64,000 nt of DNA, from assembly GCA_021774575.1 (NCBI GenBank), contig JAJFIX010000037.1:124001-188000 (forward strand). Reading direction: 5' to 3'. The stretch's first letter is position 1; the number at the start of each line of letters is the position of its first letter. The position numbers and the translations under genes are program-made. This document shows, one piece after another, positions 8,551-17,099 of the stretch. The stretch is from Alphaproteobacteria bacterium. Lineage in GTDB: Bacteria; Pseudomonadota; Alphaproteobacteria; UBA6615. The notes under the pieces are model-generated. The model worked only from the letters and a program-made list of their open reading frames with translations, was not told the origin of the DNA and did not search any database.

Positions 8551-9279
8551 TTAACCAGCTGCCTGGCTGAGCTGCAGGGCTTGAATTTTGCGCGCATTAA
8601 TTTCACTTTGAATGCGAATTAACAAGACCGACACAAAATAGGTGGTGAAGGCCAACGACATCAGCAATAGAGGCGTCAGCATCGACCCATCGATTGACGG
8701 TCCGTCGGCTCGAATGACGCTGGCGCCCTGATGCAGGGTATTCCACCAGTCTACGGAATATTTGATGATCGGCACATTGACGAAACCGACAATGGCGAGG
8801 ATGGCCGCCGCCTTGGCGCCGCGCTCCGGATTATCGTGGGCGTGGGTCAGCGCGATATGGCCGAGATAGAGAAAAAACAGAACCAGGACCGAGGTCAATC
8901 GCGCGTCCCATACCCACCATGTCCCCCAGCCTGGTTTGCCCCAAAGCGATCCGGTAACCAGGGTGACCAGGGTGAAACCGGCGCCAATTGGCGCCGCGGC
9001 TCGGGCGGCTAAATGGGCCAGGGGATGGCGCCAGATCAAGGCAACTAGGCTGGCGACAAACAAAAAGCTGTAAATCGACATGGACATCCAGGCCGAAGGC
9101 ACGTGGACATACATGATCCGCACCGATTGTCCGTGCTGATAGTCGGCCGGCGAATTAAACAACGCCAGATAAAGCCCCGAAATGAGCAACAGCGCGGTCA
9201 CGATATTGCTCCAGGGCAGCACCGCCCGGGCAATGCGCACGAACCGGTTTGGATTGGCAAATTTATGCAAATCGGCCAT
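8551..9279 (-). CDS. ccmC: Heme exporter protein CcmC
   Basis: Membrane protein that loads heme onto CcmE. 242 residues with about six helices. The heme-handling WWD-type motif is GTWWVWDARLTSVLVL (about residues 120-135). The conserved His segments are YVHVPSAWMSMSIYS and the VDWWNTLHQGASV loop. The C-terminus (IQSEINARKIQALQ) is cytosolic. It sits between ccmB (63-base gap) and ccmD. Confidence 0.96.
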   Translation of the reverse strand: MADLHKFANPNRFVRIARAVLPWSNIVTALLLISGLYLALFNSPADYQHGQSVRIMYVHVPSAWMSMSIYSFLFVASLVALIWRHPLAHLAARAAAPIGAGFTLVTLVTGSLWGKPGWGTWWVWDARLTSVLVLFFLYLGHIALTHAHDNPERGAKAAAILAIVGFVNVPIIKYSVDWWNTLHQGASVIRADGPSIDGSMLTPLLLMSLAFTTYFVSVLLIRIQSEINARKIQALQLSQAAG

Positions 9280-9342
9280 TGGAGGACCCCTTAATTCGTT
9301 TATGGCTTAGCATGGCTTTTGCCGTCTTTCCAGTGAACATAA

Positions 9343-10044
9343 CTATTCCAGCGCTTGGCGTACCGCCGCCGCCGTTGCCCATGGGGCAAGGGCGAGGGAG
9401 GCCAAAAGAAGTGCCGCGAGGATCATAATCGGTGTTTTCGCCGTTTCTCCAGAGCCAGAGATCGCCGCGTCGACCACCGCCGTTCCAAATATGAGCACTG
9501 GGACGTAGAGGGGCAAGACCAGAAGTGACAATAAGACCCCGCCGCGACGCGACCCCAAGGTAAGAGCCGACCCAATTGCGCCAACCAGGCTGAGTGTGGG
9601 AGTGCCAAGCATCAAGGCGAGGATCATTGGGCCAAAGGCGGCCGGTGGCAAATGGTAAAGCAATCCGAGTATGGGGGTGGCGACGAGTAGCGGCAGGCCG
9701 GTGGTTAGCCAATGGGCCGCGACCTTGGCGAGCACAAGAAATTCCATCGGCAGAGGTGTCAGAGCAAGGAGTTCCAGGCTGCCATCCTCATAGTCGGCGA
9801 GAAACAGGCGCTCGACACTGAGCAACACTGCGAGCAGGGCCGTTACCCAAATCACACCGGAGCCGATGCGCGTTAGGACGGCACTTTCCGGCCCGACCCC
9901 GAAGGGAAATAAAATCGCGGCGAGGACGAAAAATACCACCACCATGGCGCTGTCGCCACCGCTGGCCAGGCTAAGGCGCAGGTCTCTGCCAAGCAGGGCC
10001 AGCATTGGCGCAAAGGTACCGTTGCGGGTGGTTTGATTGGTCAC
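9343..10044 (-). CDS. ccmB: Heme exporter protein CcmB (ABC permease)
   Basis: Membrane subunit of the CcmAB transporter that powers release of holo-CcmE. 233 residues, about six helices. The N-terminal LLGRDLRLSLASGGDSAMVVVFFVLAA and the segment FLADYEDGSLELLALTPLPMEFLVLAK are characteristic of CcmB. The start overlaps the ccmA stop by 4 bases (ATGA). Ends with RQALE as in family members. Confidence 0.95.
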   Translation of the reverse strand: MTNQTTRNGTFAPMLALLGRDLRLSLASGGDSAMVVVFFVLAAILFPFGVGPESAVLTRIGSGVIWVTALLAVLLSVERLFLADYEDGSLELLALTPLPMEFLVLAKVAAHWLTTGLPLLVATPILGLLYHLPPAAFGPMILALMLGTPTLSLVGAIGSALTLGSRRGGVLLSLLVLPLYVPVLIFGTAVVDAAISGSGETAKTPIMILAALLLASLALAPWATAAAVRQALE

Positions 10045-10682
10045 GCGAGATCACCATATTCGGATCCGATCACCGGCGTTAGGCGAAGTTCGGTCGCCCG
10101 GTTTCCCAGCAAATCTTGATGGGTGGCGGCAATGACGATGCCGCCAGCGTCAAGATGCACGGCCATGATGTCTTCGATGAGCTCGCTGCCTTCGGCGTCA
10201 AGGGAAGTTACTGGTTCATCCATTAACCAAAGGGGGGATGGCACGGCAATCAGCCGGGCGAGATTGAGGCGTTTGCGCTGGCCCGCCGACATTAATTGGG
10301 CGGGAATATCGGCAAGGTGCAAAATACCAAACCGTTCCAGGGCTGCTAGAACATGGTCTTTTCCATGGCCATTGATGCGGGCCCAGAAGCTCAAATTCTG
10401 GGCGCCGGTAAGGGAGAGTTTCAGGGCATCAAGATGCCCGATATAGACCGATCTTGCCCCATGGGCGTCGCGATCAGATGAGATTGGAGTGCCGTCCCAG
10501 TTTATTGTCCCTGCTGCCGGAACCAAAAATCCGACCATCAACCGCAGCAGGCTGGATTTTCCGACTCCGTTGGGGCCGCGCAATAACAAGGCTTGGCCGG
10601 GCGAGGCGGCAAAGTTCACGCCCTCAAACACCAACCGTCCGCCCCGTATGCAGGTTAGATCGCGCCCCTCGAAACCGCTCAT
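10041..10682 (-). CDS. ccmA: Heme exporter ATPase CcmA
   Basis: Cytosolic ABC ATPase partner of CcmB; ATP hydrolysis drives release of heme-loaded CcmE. 213 residues. Walker A is LRGPNGVGKSSLLR, the ABC signature is the divergent LMSAGQRKRLNLARL (normal in CcmA) and Walker B is LWLMDEPVTSLD, followed by the switch His in AATHQD. It is the first gene of the nine-gene ccm operon. The nearest upstream gene ends 330 bases away, and that gap holds a structured element with a terminator, so ccmA probably has its own promoter or is controlled by read-through. Confidence 0.96.
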   Translation of the reverse strand: MSGFEGRDLTCIRGGRLVFEGVNFAASPGQALLLRGPNGVGKSSLLRLMVGFLVPAAGTINWDGTPISSDRDAHGARSVYIGHLDALKLSLTGAQNLSFWARINGHGKDHVLAALERFGILHLADIPAQLMSAGQRKRLNLARLIAVPSPLWLMDEPVTSLDAEGSELIEDIMAVHLDAGGIVIAATHQDLLGNRATELRLTPVIGSEYGDLA

Positions 10683-10779
10683 TTAACTGCGCTCATATTG
10701 TTCGGTAAATATAGGCTTTAGCCCGTCACAGGTGTAAAGGGAAACGGTTTCAGCAGCTATACTGGATATGCCCGACGGC

Positions 10780-10818
10780 AAAAGCCAAAACGGTCGCCAG
10801 TGGGGGCACCGGCGACCG
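10780..10818 (-). terminator. Strong Rho-independent terminator, minus strand
   Basis: On the minus strand the stem CGGTCGCCGGTG pairs fully (one G-U) with CACTGGCGACCG around a CCCC tetraloop, and is followed by TTTTGGCTTTT. The position is 98 bases before the ccmA start, so it ends whatever is transcribed from upstream, or attenuates entry into ccm. Confidence 0.65.
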
Positions 10819-10907
10819 TCGAGAGGCCTTTTCAACCCCAAAAGGGGTTGGCGGAGGCTGTTCCGAGACTTCCAATCTGGGGGCATGGGAAGTCCCAGTT
10901 GAGGAAC
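10780..10907 (-). ncRNA. Candidate small RNA or structured leader upstream of ccmA
   Basis: The 330-base gap between ccmA and the YeeE-like gene has no convincing ORF (a 67-codon frame at 10683-10886 shows no protein-like features) but is rich in hairpins. In minus-strand order these are GTTCC/GGAAC closing 10860-10907 around GACTTCC/GGAAGTC (10867-10894), then AACCCC-loop-GGGGTT (10834-10849), then a 12-bp terminator stem (10791-10818). Together this is a compact ~130-base transcript-sized unit. It could be a free-standing small RNA, the 3' end of the upstream operon, or an attenuator leader for ccm. I do not recognise it as 6S, SRP or tmRNA. Confidence 0.35.
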
Positions 10908-11012
10908 ATTAACCGGCGCATGTGGCGGTAATACGGTCCAAATATGGCGAAATTATGATTTTTTCCCGTCGGTCGATAGTCTATTTATTTCAATTAATAA
11001 CAATTAGTTGTG

Positions 11013-11471
11013 CTAAGTTTTTAATCTATTTATTGACTTCGTTTGGGCAAATTTTGTCAGTACTGTTCCGCATAACATTGCCGCAACAAAAATATAGATT
11101 TTCGGCTCCCCGAAGGCCAAGGCAGCGACGGCTGGGCCAACGCAAAGTCCAACCAATCCCCAACCGACCCCGAACAAAGCGGCACCGCCGAGCAGGGATC
11201 CATCGATATCCGATTTTGTCGGCAAGGCATAGGTGCCGCCAAGGGCCGGTCCTTTTCCGCTTGCTCTGCCACTGCGCGCCGGCCTGAAGGCGAAGAAGGT
11301 GACCAGAAGGGCGCCACCAAAGGTCAAGGCCAAGCTTGGGTCCCAATGTCCGGCAAAATCAAAGAAATCCAATACTTTTTGCGGATTGGTCACCTGCGAT
11401 ACGGCAAGACCGGCGCCGAACAAAAGCCCGGCACCGAGAGCCACAAGCTGACGAAATGCGTTTTTTCCCAT
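11013..11471 (-). CDS. YeeE/YedE-family membrane protein (second half-protein)
   Basis: 152-residue membrane protein with about four helices (LVALGAGLLFGAGLAVSQV, ALTFGGALLVTFFAF, LLGGAALFGVGWGLVGLC, IYIFVAAMLCGTVL) and the short motif GLCVGPAV. It corresponds to the C-terminal half of YeeE/YedE-type transporters, which take up thiosulfate or related sulfur species in characterised members. It forms a tandem pair with the next upstream gene (17-base gap), a known split arrangement (PmpA/PmpB-like). The substrate here is inferred only. Its stop at 11013 is followed by a 200-base AT-rich then hairpin-rich gap. Confidence 0.8.
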   Translation of the reverse strand: MGKNAFRQLVALGAGLLFGAGLAVSQVTNPQKVLDFFDFAGHWDPSLALTFGGALLVTFFAFRPARSGRASGKGPALGGTYALPTKSDIDGSLLGGAALFGVGWGLVGLCVGPAVAALAFGEPKIYIFVAAMLCGTVLTKFAQTKSINRLKT

Positions 11472-11488
11472 CAGAGATACCCGTTATT

Positions 11489-11917
11489 TCAAGCCAAGAC
11501 ATGCCTGGTGACAAAGACTGTGAGTGCCGTGACGGTAAAAAATATTACCGTCGCGGCAATTGACCGTCCGGAAAATCGCGCAATGCCGCAGACGCCATGG
11601 CCACTCGTGCAGCCACCGCCAAGCCGGGTACCGATGCCAGTGATCAACCCACCCAATATGAGCACCGGCAGGCCAGCCTCAATAACCACTGGGGCGCCAC
11701 CGGTCGTGAGCCCGTAGCCGGCCGCACCCAAAATCAGCCCGCCAAGAAAAGTCAGACGCCATCCAGTATCGCCGTTCCCACTTTCCCATGGTGGCAATAG
11801 GCTGGATAGAATTCCGCTGATGCCGGCGATACGGCCGTTGAGGCGCAGCAAAAGTGCCGCCGAGACGCCGATCATCAAGCCGCCGATGAGTGACGATATG
11901 GGGGTGAAATTCTCCAT
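11489..11917 (-). CDS. YeeE/YedE-family membrane protein (first half-protein)
   Basis: 142-residue membrane protein carrying the family's cysteine motif GGGCTSGHGVCGIAR, where cysteines contact the sulfur substrate in characterised YeeE. Hydrophobic stretches lie at about 9-27, 56-75, 80-98 and 118-138. It pairs with the downstream gene to give a full transporter-like unit. Neighbouring upstream is a dithiol oxidoreductase, which suggests a small thiol/sulfur-handling operon (inference). Confidence 0.82.
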   Translation of the reverse strand: MENFTPISSLIGGLMIGVSAALLLRLNGRIAGISGILSSLLPPWESGNGDTGWRLTFLGGLILGAAGYGLTTGGAPVVIEAGLPVLILGGLITGIGTRLGGGCTSGHGVCGIARFSGRSIAATVIFFTVTALTVFVTRHVLA

Positions 11918-11932
11918 TAGTGGCCGATCTTT

Positions 11933-12559
11933 CTAGAGGTTTTCCTCTATCCAACTGGCCAATGGCGCCTCTAGGGCTTCCAACGGCTGGTAGCCGAGGG
12001 TGAGTGCCGAAACTTGATCATCCTTGCGCACCAATACAGAGGGAAATCCGCGAATGCCTATTTGCGCCGACCAGGCGAAATCCTGCATGGTTTCATCGAT
12101 CGTTTCCGGGTCTTCGTAGAGCTTGATGAATTCGTCGCGGTCGACATCAAATTTCACCGCTTCGTCGGCATATGTTTCGACCGGCTCGGGGGCGTGGTTG
12201 TTGAGATAGAAATTGCTCTGGATGGCACCAAAAAAGGCGAAAAGCTGTTTGGGATCTAGTTTACGCATGACGACAACGGCGCGGCAGGCGCGTTCGGTGT
12301 CGTAAAGCCATCCTGTTTCATTGAGTATTTCCATGCCAAATTTCTGGCCGGTTCGCTCGGAGACATCGGTCCAATGCTCGCGCAGAAACCCGATGCGCTG
12401 ATCGTCAACCACATGTTCGGGCCCGACCCGAAGGCCGCCGACAACAATGCGCATATCTAGGCGATCTTTGTATTTTTCATGCAAGGTCTGAATGACCGGC
12501 GCAAAGCCGTAGCACCACGAGCACATCGGGTCGCCGATATAGATAAGTTCTGTTTCCAT
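11933..12559 (-). CDS. DsbA-family/FrnE-like thioredoxin-fold oxidoreductase
   Basis: 208-residue protein without signal peptide. The N-terminal strand ELIYIGDPMCSWCYGFAPVI contains the CxxC dithiol (CSWC). The helical insert and the late cis-Pro segment GIRGFPSVLVRKDDQ match the DsbA/HCCA-isomerase superfamily, subgroup FrnE-like. It is likely a cytosolic disulfide isomerase, reductase or glutathione-linked enzyme. It starts 31 bases after the TPR gene and ends 15 bases before the YeeE pair, so the four genes are probably one operon. Confidence 0.85.
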   Translation of the reverse strand: METELIYIGDPMCSWCYGFAPVIQTLHEKYKDRLDMRIVVGGLRVGPEHVVDDQRIGFLREHWTDVSERTGQKFGMEILNETGWLYDTERACRAVVVMRKLDPKQLFAFFGAIQSNFYLNNHAPEPVETYADEAVKFDVDRDEFIKLYEDPETIDETMQDFAWSAQIGIRGFPSVLVRKDDQVSALTLGYQPLEALEAPLASWIEENL

Positions 12560-12590
12560 GAATTTTTATCCTGTTTTGCGTTTTTGGCCG

Positions 12591-13988
12591 TTAGGTCTGT
12601 AATTGGGTTAGGTAATGCTCGACCTGCTCGGCTTGGTCTTGGTTGCCGACCTCGGCAAATAGATTGCGGGCGTGGGTGAAGCTTTCCAGGGCGGCTGCGA
12701 CATTGCCCATATTGTGATAGACAAGGCCTAGATTGCCGTACTGATTGGCCATACCTTCCCGGCTGCCCAGTTCTTCGTTGATGGTCAGGGCGCGCCGGTG
12801 GCAAGATTCCGCAGCATTCCATTCCTGACGGTATTGGTGAATTACGCCAATATAACCGTAATCGGCCGCAACGCTGGTGCGCGCGCCTCGCTTTTCATTA
12901 ATCGTCAAAGCCTGGCGGTGACATTGCTCGGCCTGATCCAGATCGCCTTTGGCCTGCAATATCAGCCCGAGATTGCTGTACGACGTTGCTGTACCGACGG
13001 GCCGGGCGAGTTCCTCGTTGAGCTGCAGGGATTTCCGGTAGCTGTCTTCGGCGCCGGCAAGATCGTCTTTACTCTCTAAGATGAGCCCTAAATTGACCAG
13101 AGAGTCCGCCATCGCCTCCTTGCGTCCAAGCTCTTCGGCCAGCGACAGGGCTCGCCTGTGCAAGGCTTCGGCTTTTTCCAGATCGCCACGTCCGTCATAC
13201 AAAAACCCCAGATTTGTATAATCGCGGATCATTGCGTCGCGATCATTCAACACTTCATTGAGGGAAAGGGACTCGATAAATCTATCGGCGGCATCGTCCA
13301 GTTTTTCCAAAATGCGGTAGATCAGTCCCAAATTGCTGGCCGCCGTGGCGCAAGCTGAAGGGTTTTCCGCCGACGAAACCAATGAAAGGACTTTTGTAAA
13401 GACCTCGGCCGCTTCTTCAAGTTGCCCATTGCGCCGATAAAGCAGACCGACACGGTTCCATCCGTCGGGCTCGGTCGGGTCTATTGCTGCGGCTTCTCTA
13501 TAGGCGGCCATGGATGCGTTGGGGTCACGGATAGAGGCGATCGCCCCCAAATGTCGCGCCATCCATCCGGCATAGGCGTTATTGCCCTCATTACGGGCGA
13601 TATCCATATGCGATTTTAGGATCATTTCGGCGGGTTTGGTGTCGCCTCGACGCAACGCGTCCAGGGATGCCAACACGCGCTGGCGGTCACCGCCGGTACG
13701 CGCTTGTTCCTGTAGCCAATCAACCGCGTAGGCGAAATGGGCTCGTTCGGCGGCAAAATCAACGGCGGCGTGGTATTCATCGGCGGCCGCGCCGACATAT
13801 TGGGCCAGCATATATTGGACAAGATCGCCATAATCAGCGGCGCTAATTGTCTGCTTCGGGCCGTGCCGTGATCGGGTGAACATAATCAATGCGGTCAGAA
13901 CAAGAAAAACCGTGCTGAGACCCGTGACCGTGGCCCAGAAAATAAAAGACGTCAGCGCCGCCTGTAGGAATATCCAGACCTCGCTCAT
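12591..13988 (-). CDS. Membrane-anchored tetratricopeptide repeat protein
   Basis: 465 residues. Residues about 8-35 form a membrane anchor (LQAALTSFIFWATVTGLSTV and LVLTALIMF). From about residue 170 to the end there are at least seven tandem 40-residue TPRs with the core A-x-x-Y-x-N-L-G-L-I-x-x-x-x-G-D-L-x-x-A-E, as in kinesin-light-chain or LGN/Rapsyn repeats. Such arrays bind peptides or proteins; no enzymatic domain is present. The function is not recognised. The gene heads the minus-strand operon with the FrnE-like and YeeE-like genes and is divergent from dapA across a 287-base gap that presumably holds both promoters. Confidence 0.8.
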   Translation of the reverse strand: MSEVWIFLQAALTSFIFWATVTGLSTVFLVLTALIMFTRSRHGPKQTISAADYGDLVQYMLAQYVGAAADEYHAAVDFAAERAHFAYAVDWLQEQARTGGDRQRVLASLDALRRGDTKPAEMILKSHMDIARNEGNNAYAGWMARHLGAIASIRDPNASMAAYREAAAIDPTEPDGWNRVGLLYRRNGQLEEAAEVFTKVLSLVSSAENPSACATAASNLGLIYRILEKLDDAADRFIESLSLNEVLNDRDAMIRDYTNLGFLYDGRGDLEKAEALHRRALSLAEELGRKEAMADSLVNLGLILESKDDLAGAEDSYRKSLQLNEELARPVGTATSYSNLGLILQAKGDLDQAEQCHRQALTINEKRGARTSVAADYGYIGVIHQYRQEWNAAESCHRRALTINEELGSREGMANQYGNLGLVYHNMGNVAAALESFTHARNLFAEVGNQDQAEQVEHYLTQLQT

Positions 13989-14275
13989 ATCGGCATTAAA
14001 CTCACATGTATTAGACGGCTGGTCTGGCGCCGAGTTTCAGGCGCGTTTTCTCCGCCGGGGATGAATAGATATTGAGATTGGCACATTTTCTGATTTTTAC
14101 GCGATGCGACAACCAAGTACAATGTTGGATTTACATGCGGCATGGCCCTAATCTAGCGGGCCCGAAGCAGCTCGGGACTTGGCAATTCCCAATTGGCGGG
14201 TTATGGGTTTGCCGCGCCTGCTTTAATACTGTCTAGATACCGTCGCGCGGGACAGGCCATACGGATTAGAAAACC

Positions 14276-15151
14276 ATGTTTACTGGATCGTTTACCGCCC
14301 TCATCACGCCGTTTTCAGGTGAAAACCTAGATGAAAATGCGTTTCAAGAATTTGTCGAATGGCAAATTGGCGAAGGAACCAACGGGTTGGTTCCCGTTGG
14401 TACAACCGGAGAGTCGCCGACCCTCAGTCACGCAGAGCATGAGCGGGTCATCGATTTATGTCTGGAAGTTGCGGCCGGGCGCGTGCCGGTTATTGCCGGG
14501 GCGGGGTCTAATGCCACCGCCGAGGCGATATCCCTTGCCGCCCATGCAAAAACCGCCGGTGCCGATGCAGCCCTGTTGGTCACGCCTTATTATAACAAGC
14601 CGAACCAGGCCGGTCTTTACGCCCATTACAAGGAAGTGGCCGATGCGGTCGATATCCCGATCATCGTCTATATCGTGCCGAGTAGAACCAATGTCGATGT
14701 CTCGGTTGAGACGATGGCCCGGCTAGCGGCGGACTGTCCCAATATTGTTGGGGTCAAGGATGCCACCGCCGAGTTGACACGGCCGCTGGCGCTGCGCCGG
14801 TCGATTGGGGCTGACTTTAATTTGCTGTCGGGCGAGGACGCGACAATTGTCTCTTTTCTCGCCAATGGCGGGCATGGTTGCATCTCGGTGACGTCGAATG
14901 TGGCGCCGCGTTTATGTGCCGACCTGCACGCGGCATGGTCTGTCGGCGATGCGGCGGGCGCTGCTGCGATCAACGACAAACTCTTTCCGCTGCATGAGGC
15001 GTTGTTTCTTGAGCCAAGCCCCCAAGGAGTCAAATATGCGGCATCCTTGCTCGGCAAATCGGCGCCGAATGTCCGCCTTCCGCTCGTTGAATTGACGCCG
15101 AGCGCCAAGGCCGAGATCGAACAGGCGATGCGCTTTGCCGATTTGATCTAA
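14276..15151 (+). CDS. dapA: 4-hydroxy-tetrahydrodipicolinate synthase
   Basis: Condenses pyruvate with aspartate semialdehyde in lysine and meso-diaminopimelate synthesis. 291 residues. It begins with the canonical MFTGSFTALITPF. PVGTTGESPTL holds the active-site Thr pair, YYNKPNQAGLYAH and YIVPSRTNVDV contain the catalytic Tyr (usually YNVPxRT; here I replaces N), and GVKDATAEL has the Schiff-base Lys. GEDATIVSFLANGGHGCISVTSN completes the barrel. smpB follows after 25 bases, so the two are likely co-transcribed. Confidence 0.96.
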   Translation: MFTGSFTALITPFSGENLDENAFQEFVEWQIGEGTNGLVPVGTTGESPTLSHAEHERVIDLCLEVAAGRVPVIAGAGSNATAEAISLAAHAKTAGADAALLVTPYYNKPNQAGLYAHYKEVADAVDIPIIVYIVPSRTNVDVSVETMARLAADCPNIVGVKDATAELTRPLALRRSIGADFNLLSGEDATIVSFLANGGHGCISVTSNVAPRLCADLHAAWSVGDAAGAAAINDKLFPLHEALFLEPSPQGVKYAASLLGKSAPNVRLPLVELTPSAKAEIEQAMRFADLI

Positions 15152-15176
15152 GGACGATTTGATCTAAGGACTGGGC

Positions 15177-15662
15177 ATGAGCAGTAAAGACATTCCAGCT
15201 GGCGCCGAAGGCGGTACCGTTGTTGCGCGCAACCGAAAAGCGCGCCATGATTTTTTCATCGACTCGACGCTGGAAGCCGGTATCGTCTTGCAGGGCAGCG
15301 AGGTGAAATCATTGCGCCTGGGCAAGGGAACCCTGTCCGATGCATGGGCCGGGGACAAGGCTGGGGAGTTATGGCTCTTTAACTCCCACATTCCAATTTA
15401 TGAGGCGGCGAATCGCTTCAACCATGAACCCAAGCGGGCGCGAAAACTGCTGGTTAAAGCGCGCGAGATGAATAAATTGCTCGCCGCCGTGCAGCGGAAC
15501 GGCGCAACCTTGGTGCCGCTTTCGGTCTATTTTAACGCCAAAGGTAGGGCGAAAATCGAGCTGGGTATTGCCAAAGGCAAGCGCAAATACGACAAACGCC
15601 AGACCCAAAAAGAACGCGACTGGGGTCGTCAAAAAGCCCGTGTTCTGCGCGACCGGGGATAA
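15177..15662 (+). CDS. smpB: SsrA-binding protein SmpB
   Basis: RNA-binding partner of tmRNA in trans-translation rescue of stalled ribosomes. 161 residues. VARNRKARHDFFIDSTLEAGIVLQG, then EVKSLRLGKG and AKGKRKYDKRQTQKERDW, are diagnostic; the basic C-terminal tail is the part that enters the mRNA channel. The initiating ATG is GAGCAT-proximal, with weak ribosome-site match (AAGGACTGGGC). The ssrA gene itself is not seen in this window. The stop is 11 bases from the convergent uracil-DNA glycosylase stop. Confidence 0.96.
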   Translation: MSSKDIPAGAEGGTVVARNRKARHDFFIDSTLEAGIVLQGSEVKSLRLGKGTLSDAWAGDKAGELWLFNSHIPIYEAANRFNHEPKRARKLLVKAREMNKLLAAVQRNGATLVPLSVYFNAKGRAKIELGIAKGKRKYDKRQTQKERDWGRQKARVLRDRG

Positions 15663-15673
15663 TCGGCAAAATC

Positions 15674-16318
15674 TTAGGCGTTGGCGAGCTCTGCTCGAAT
15701 GGTCGAAAACACGTCTTCAAACATCGCTGTCGTCAGGCGCCCTGTATTGGTGTTGTAGCGCGAGCAATGATAACTGTCGACGAGACGCAGGCCGGGAACA
15801 GGGTGATGCACGGCGTTATGGCCGAAAGGATGGAGCGATTTTCGCACCTTCAGGGTCGACAGAACGGCGCCATGGGCTAGGCCACCGAGGGCGAGAATTG
15901 TATGTAAATTACCCATTGCGTCGATTTCGTCGACTAAAAAAGGGCGGCAGGCCGTGGCCTCTGGGCCGGTCGGCTTGTTTTGCGGCGGCACGCACCTTAC
16001 TGCATTGGCAATCCGGCAGTCGATGAGAGCCAATCCGTCACCGGGATCGGCGGCATAGCGTCCCTCGGCAAAATCAAATTTGAGCAATGTCGCATAAAGA
16101 AGGTCGCCCGCATAATCGCCGGTAAACGGCCGTCCGGTCTTATTGGCGCCATTTAATCCCGGCGCCAACCCGACGATGAGCAAGCGGGACTTAATGTCGC
16201 CAAAGCTAGGCACTGGCGCATTGAAATGGCCGGGCAGAGTGCGGCGTTTTTCGTCACGAAACGCCTTCAGCCGAGGGCACAAAGTGCAGTCGCGATCAGG
16301 AAAATTGACCACACTCAC
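15674..16318 (-). CDS. Family-5-like uracil-DNA glycosylase with Fe-S cysteines
   Basis: 214-residue base-excision repair glycosylase. Motif 1 GLAPGLNGANKTGRPFTGDYAG fits family 5 (UdgB) better than family 4, as it lacks the family 4 Glu. Motif 2 is SYHCSRYNTNTGRLT where family 5 has HPS-x-x-NT; the Pro is Cys here. Four cysteines (CTLC near residues 11-14, then VRCVPP and TACRPF) can hold the [4Fe-4S] cluster of these families. It may remove uracil, hypoxanthine or other deaminated bases. It lies 21 bases downstream of the NYN-domain gene. Confidence 0.85.
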   Translation of the reverse strand: MSVVNFPDRDCTLCPRLKAFRDEKRRTLPGHFNAPVPSFGDIKSRLLIVGLAPGLNGANKTGRPFTGDYAGDLLYATLLKFDFAEGRYAADPGDGLALIDCRIANAVRCVPPQNKPTGPEATACRPFLVDEIDAMGNLHTILALGGLAHGAVLSTLKVRKSLHPFGHNAVHHPVPGLRLVDSYHCSRYNTNTGRLTTAMFEDVFSTIRAELANA

Positions 16319-16339
16319 CTTCGGCGCCGATGAATGGAG

Positions 16340-16957
16340 CTATTCGCCAGCCTGGTATAATTCGGCCTCGTCGTCGCCGTCTTCATAATCATCATAGTCA
16401 TCGTCGTAATCGTCGTTCTGCGGCCGATTTGTACGAGCGCGCTCAATTTCTACTTTGAAATCCTTCAGGTCGATAAAATCATCGGCCTGGCGGCGAATTT
16501 CATCGGCGGCCATTGGTGGGTTGGTACGCACCGTCGATACGACGGTCACCCGGGGGCCGCGCCGCTGCACCGCCTCGATGGCGCGCCGGAAGCCGCCATC
16601 GCCGGAAAATAGAACGACGTGATCAAGCCTGTCGGAAAGCTCAAGCATATCAACGGATAATTCAACATTCGTTGAATTGCGGATACGCCGACGCCCCGAA
16701 GGGTCGGTGGATTCCTTGGCGGGCTTGGTGACCAACGTATAGCCGTTATAATCGAGCCAATCGACAAGGGGACGAATAGGTGAGTATTCCTGATCTTCGA
16801 TCAGCACGGTGTAATAGTAGGCGCGCACCAGTTGGGTCTTGTCTTTGAATAGCTGCAGGAGCTTTTTATAATCGATATCAAAGTCAAGGTTGCGGGCGGC
16901 ACCATATAGATTCGCACCATCAATGAAGATGGCGGTACGTTCTTGCGGGTAAAACAT
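16340..16957 (-). CDS. LabA/DUF88-type NYN-domain protein
   Basis: 205 residues. The NYN/PIN-like nuclease fold shows FIDGANLYGAARNL (first Asp), VELSVDMLEL and LFSGDGGFRRAIEAVQRRG (later Asp residues), i.e. the acidic metal site of LabA-type proteins. Members are thought to act on RNA, but specific substrates are mostly unknown. The extreme C-terminus is very acidic (DYDDDYDDYEDGDDEAE), encoded by a GAT/GAC-rich tract. It is divergent from folK across 142 bases. This location beside folK and rpoZ recurs in related alphaproteobacteria (from memory). Confidence 0.85.
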   Translation of the reverse strand: MFYPQERTAIFIDGANLYGAARNLDFDIDYKKLLQLFKDKTQLVRAYYYTVLIEDQEYSPIRPLVDWLDYNGYTLVTKPAKESTDPSGRRRIRNSTNVELSVDMLELSDRLDHVVLFSGDGGFRRAIEAVQRRGPRVTVVSTVRTNPPMAADEIRRQADDFIDLKDFKVEIERARTNRPQNDDYDDDYDDYEDGDDEAELYQAGE

Positions 16958-17099
16958 GAAATGTTCCGTCTGCCTGGGCTAAGTGATTTTGAAATAGGAA
17001 TATCTAAGAGTGTTGTTAATCGGTCGAAGCCGACTAATCTAGTCCCTAATTAGGTAGTTTTGCCTGAAATTGCTATACATTTATAGAGAGTTTGGGGCA

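Noticed and set aside
10834-10849. AACCCC/GGGGTT hairpin as an independent terminator
   Set aside because: No T-tract follows on either strand; it is better read as part of the larger structured element.
10683-10886. 67-codon frame upstream of ccmA
   Set aside because: It runs through the hairpin-rich element and terminator, has no ribosome site and no recognisable protein pattern.
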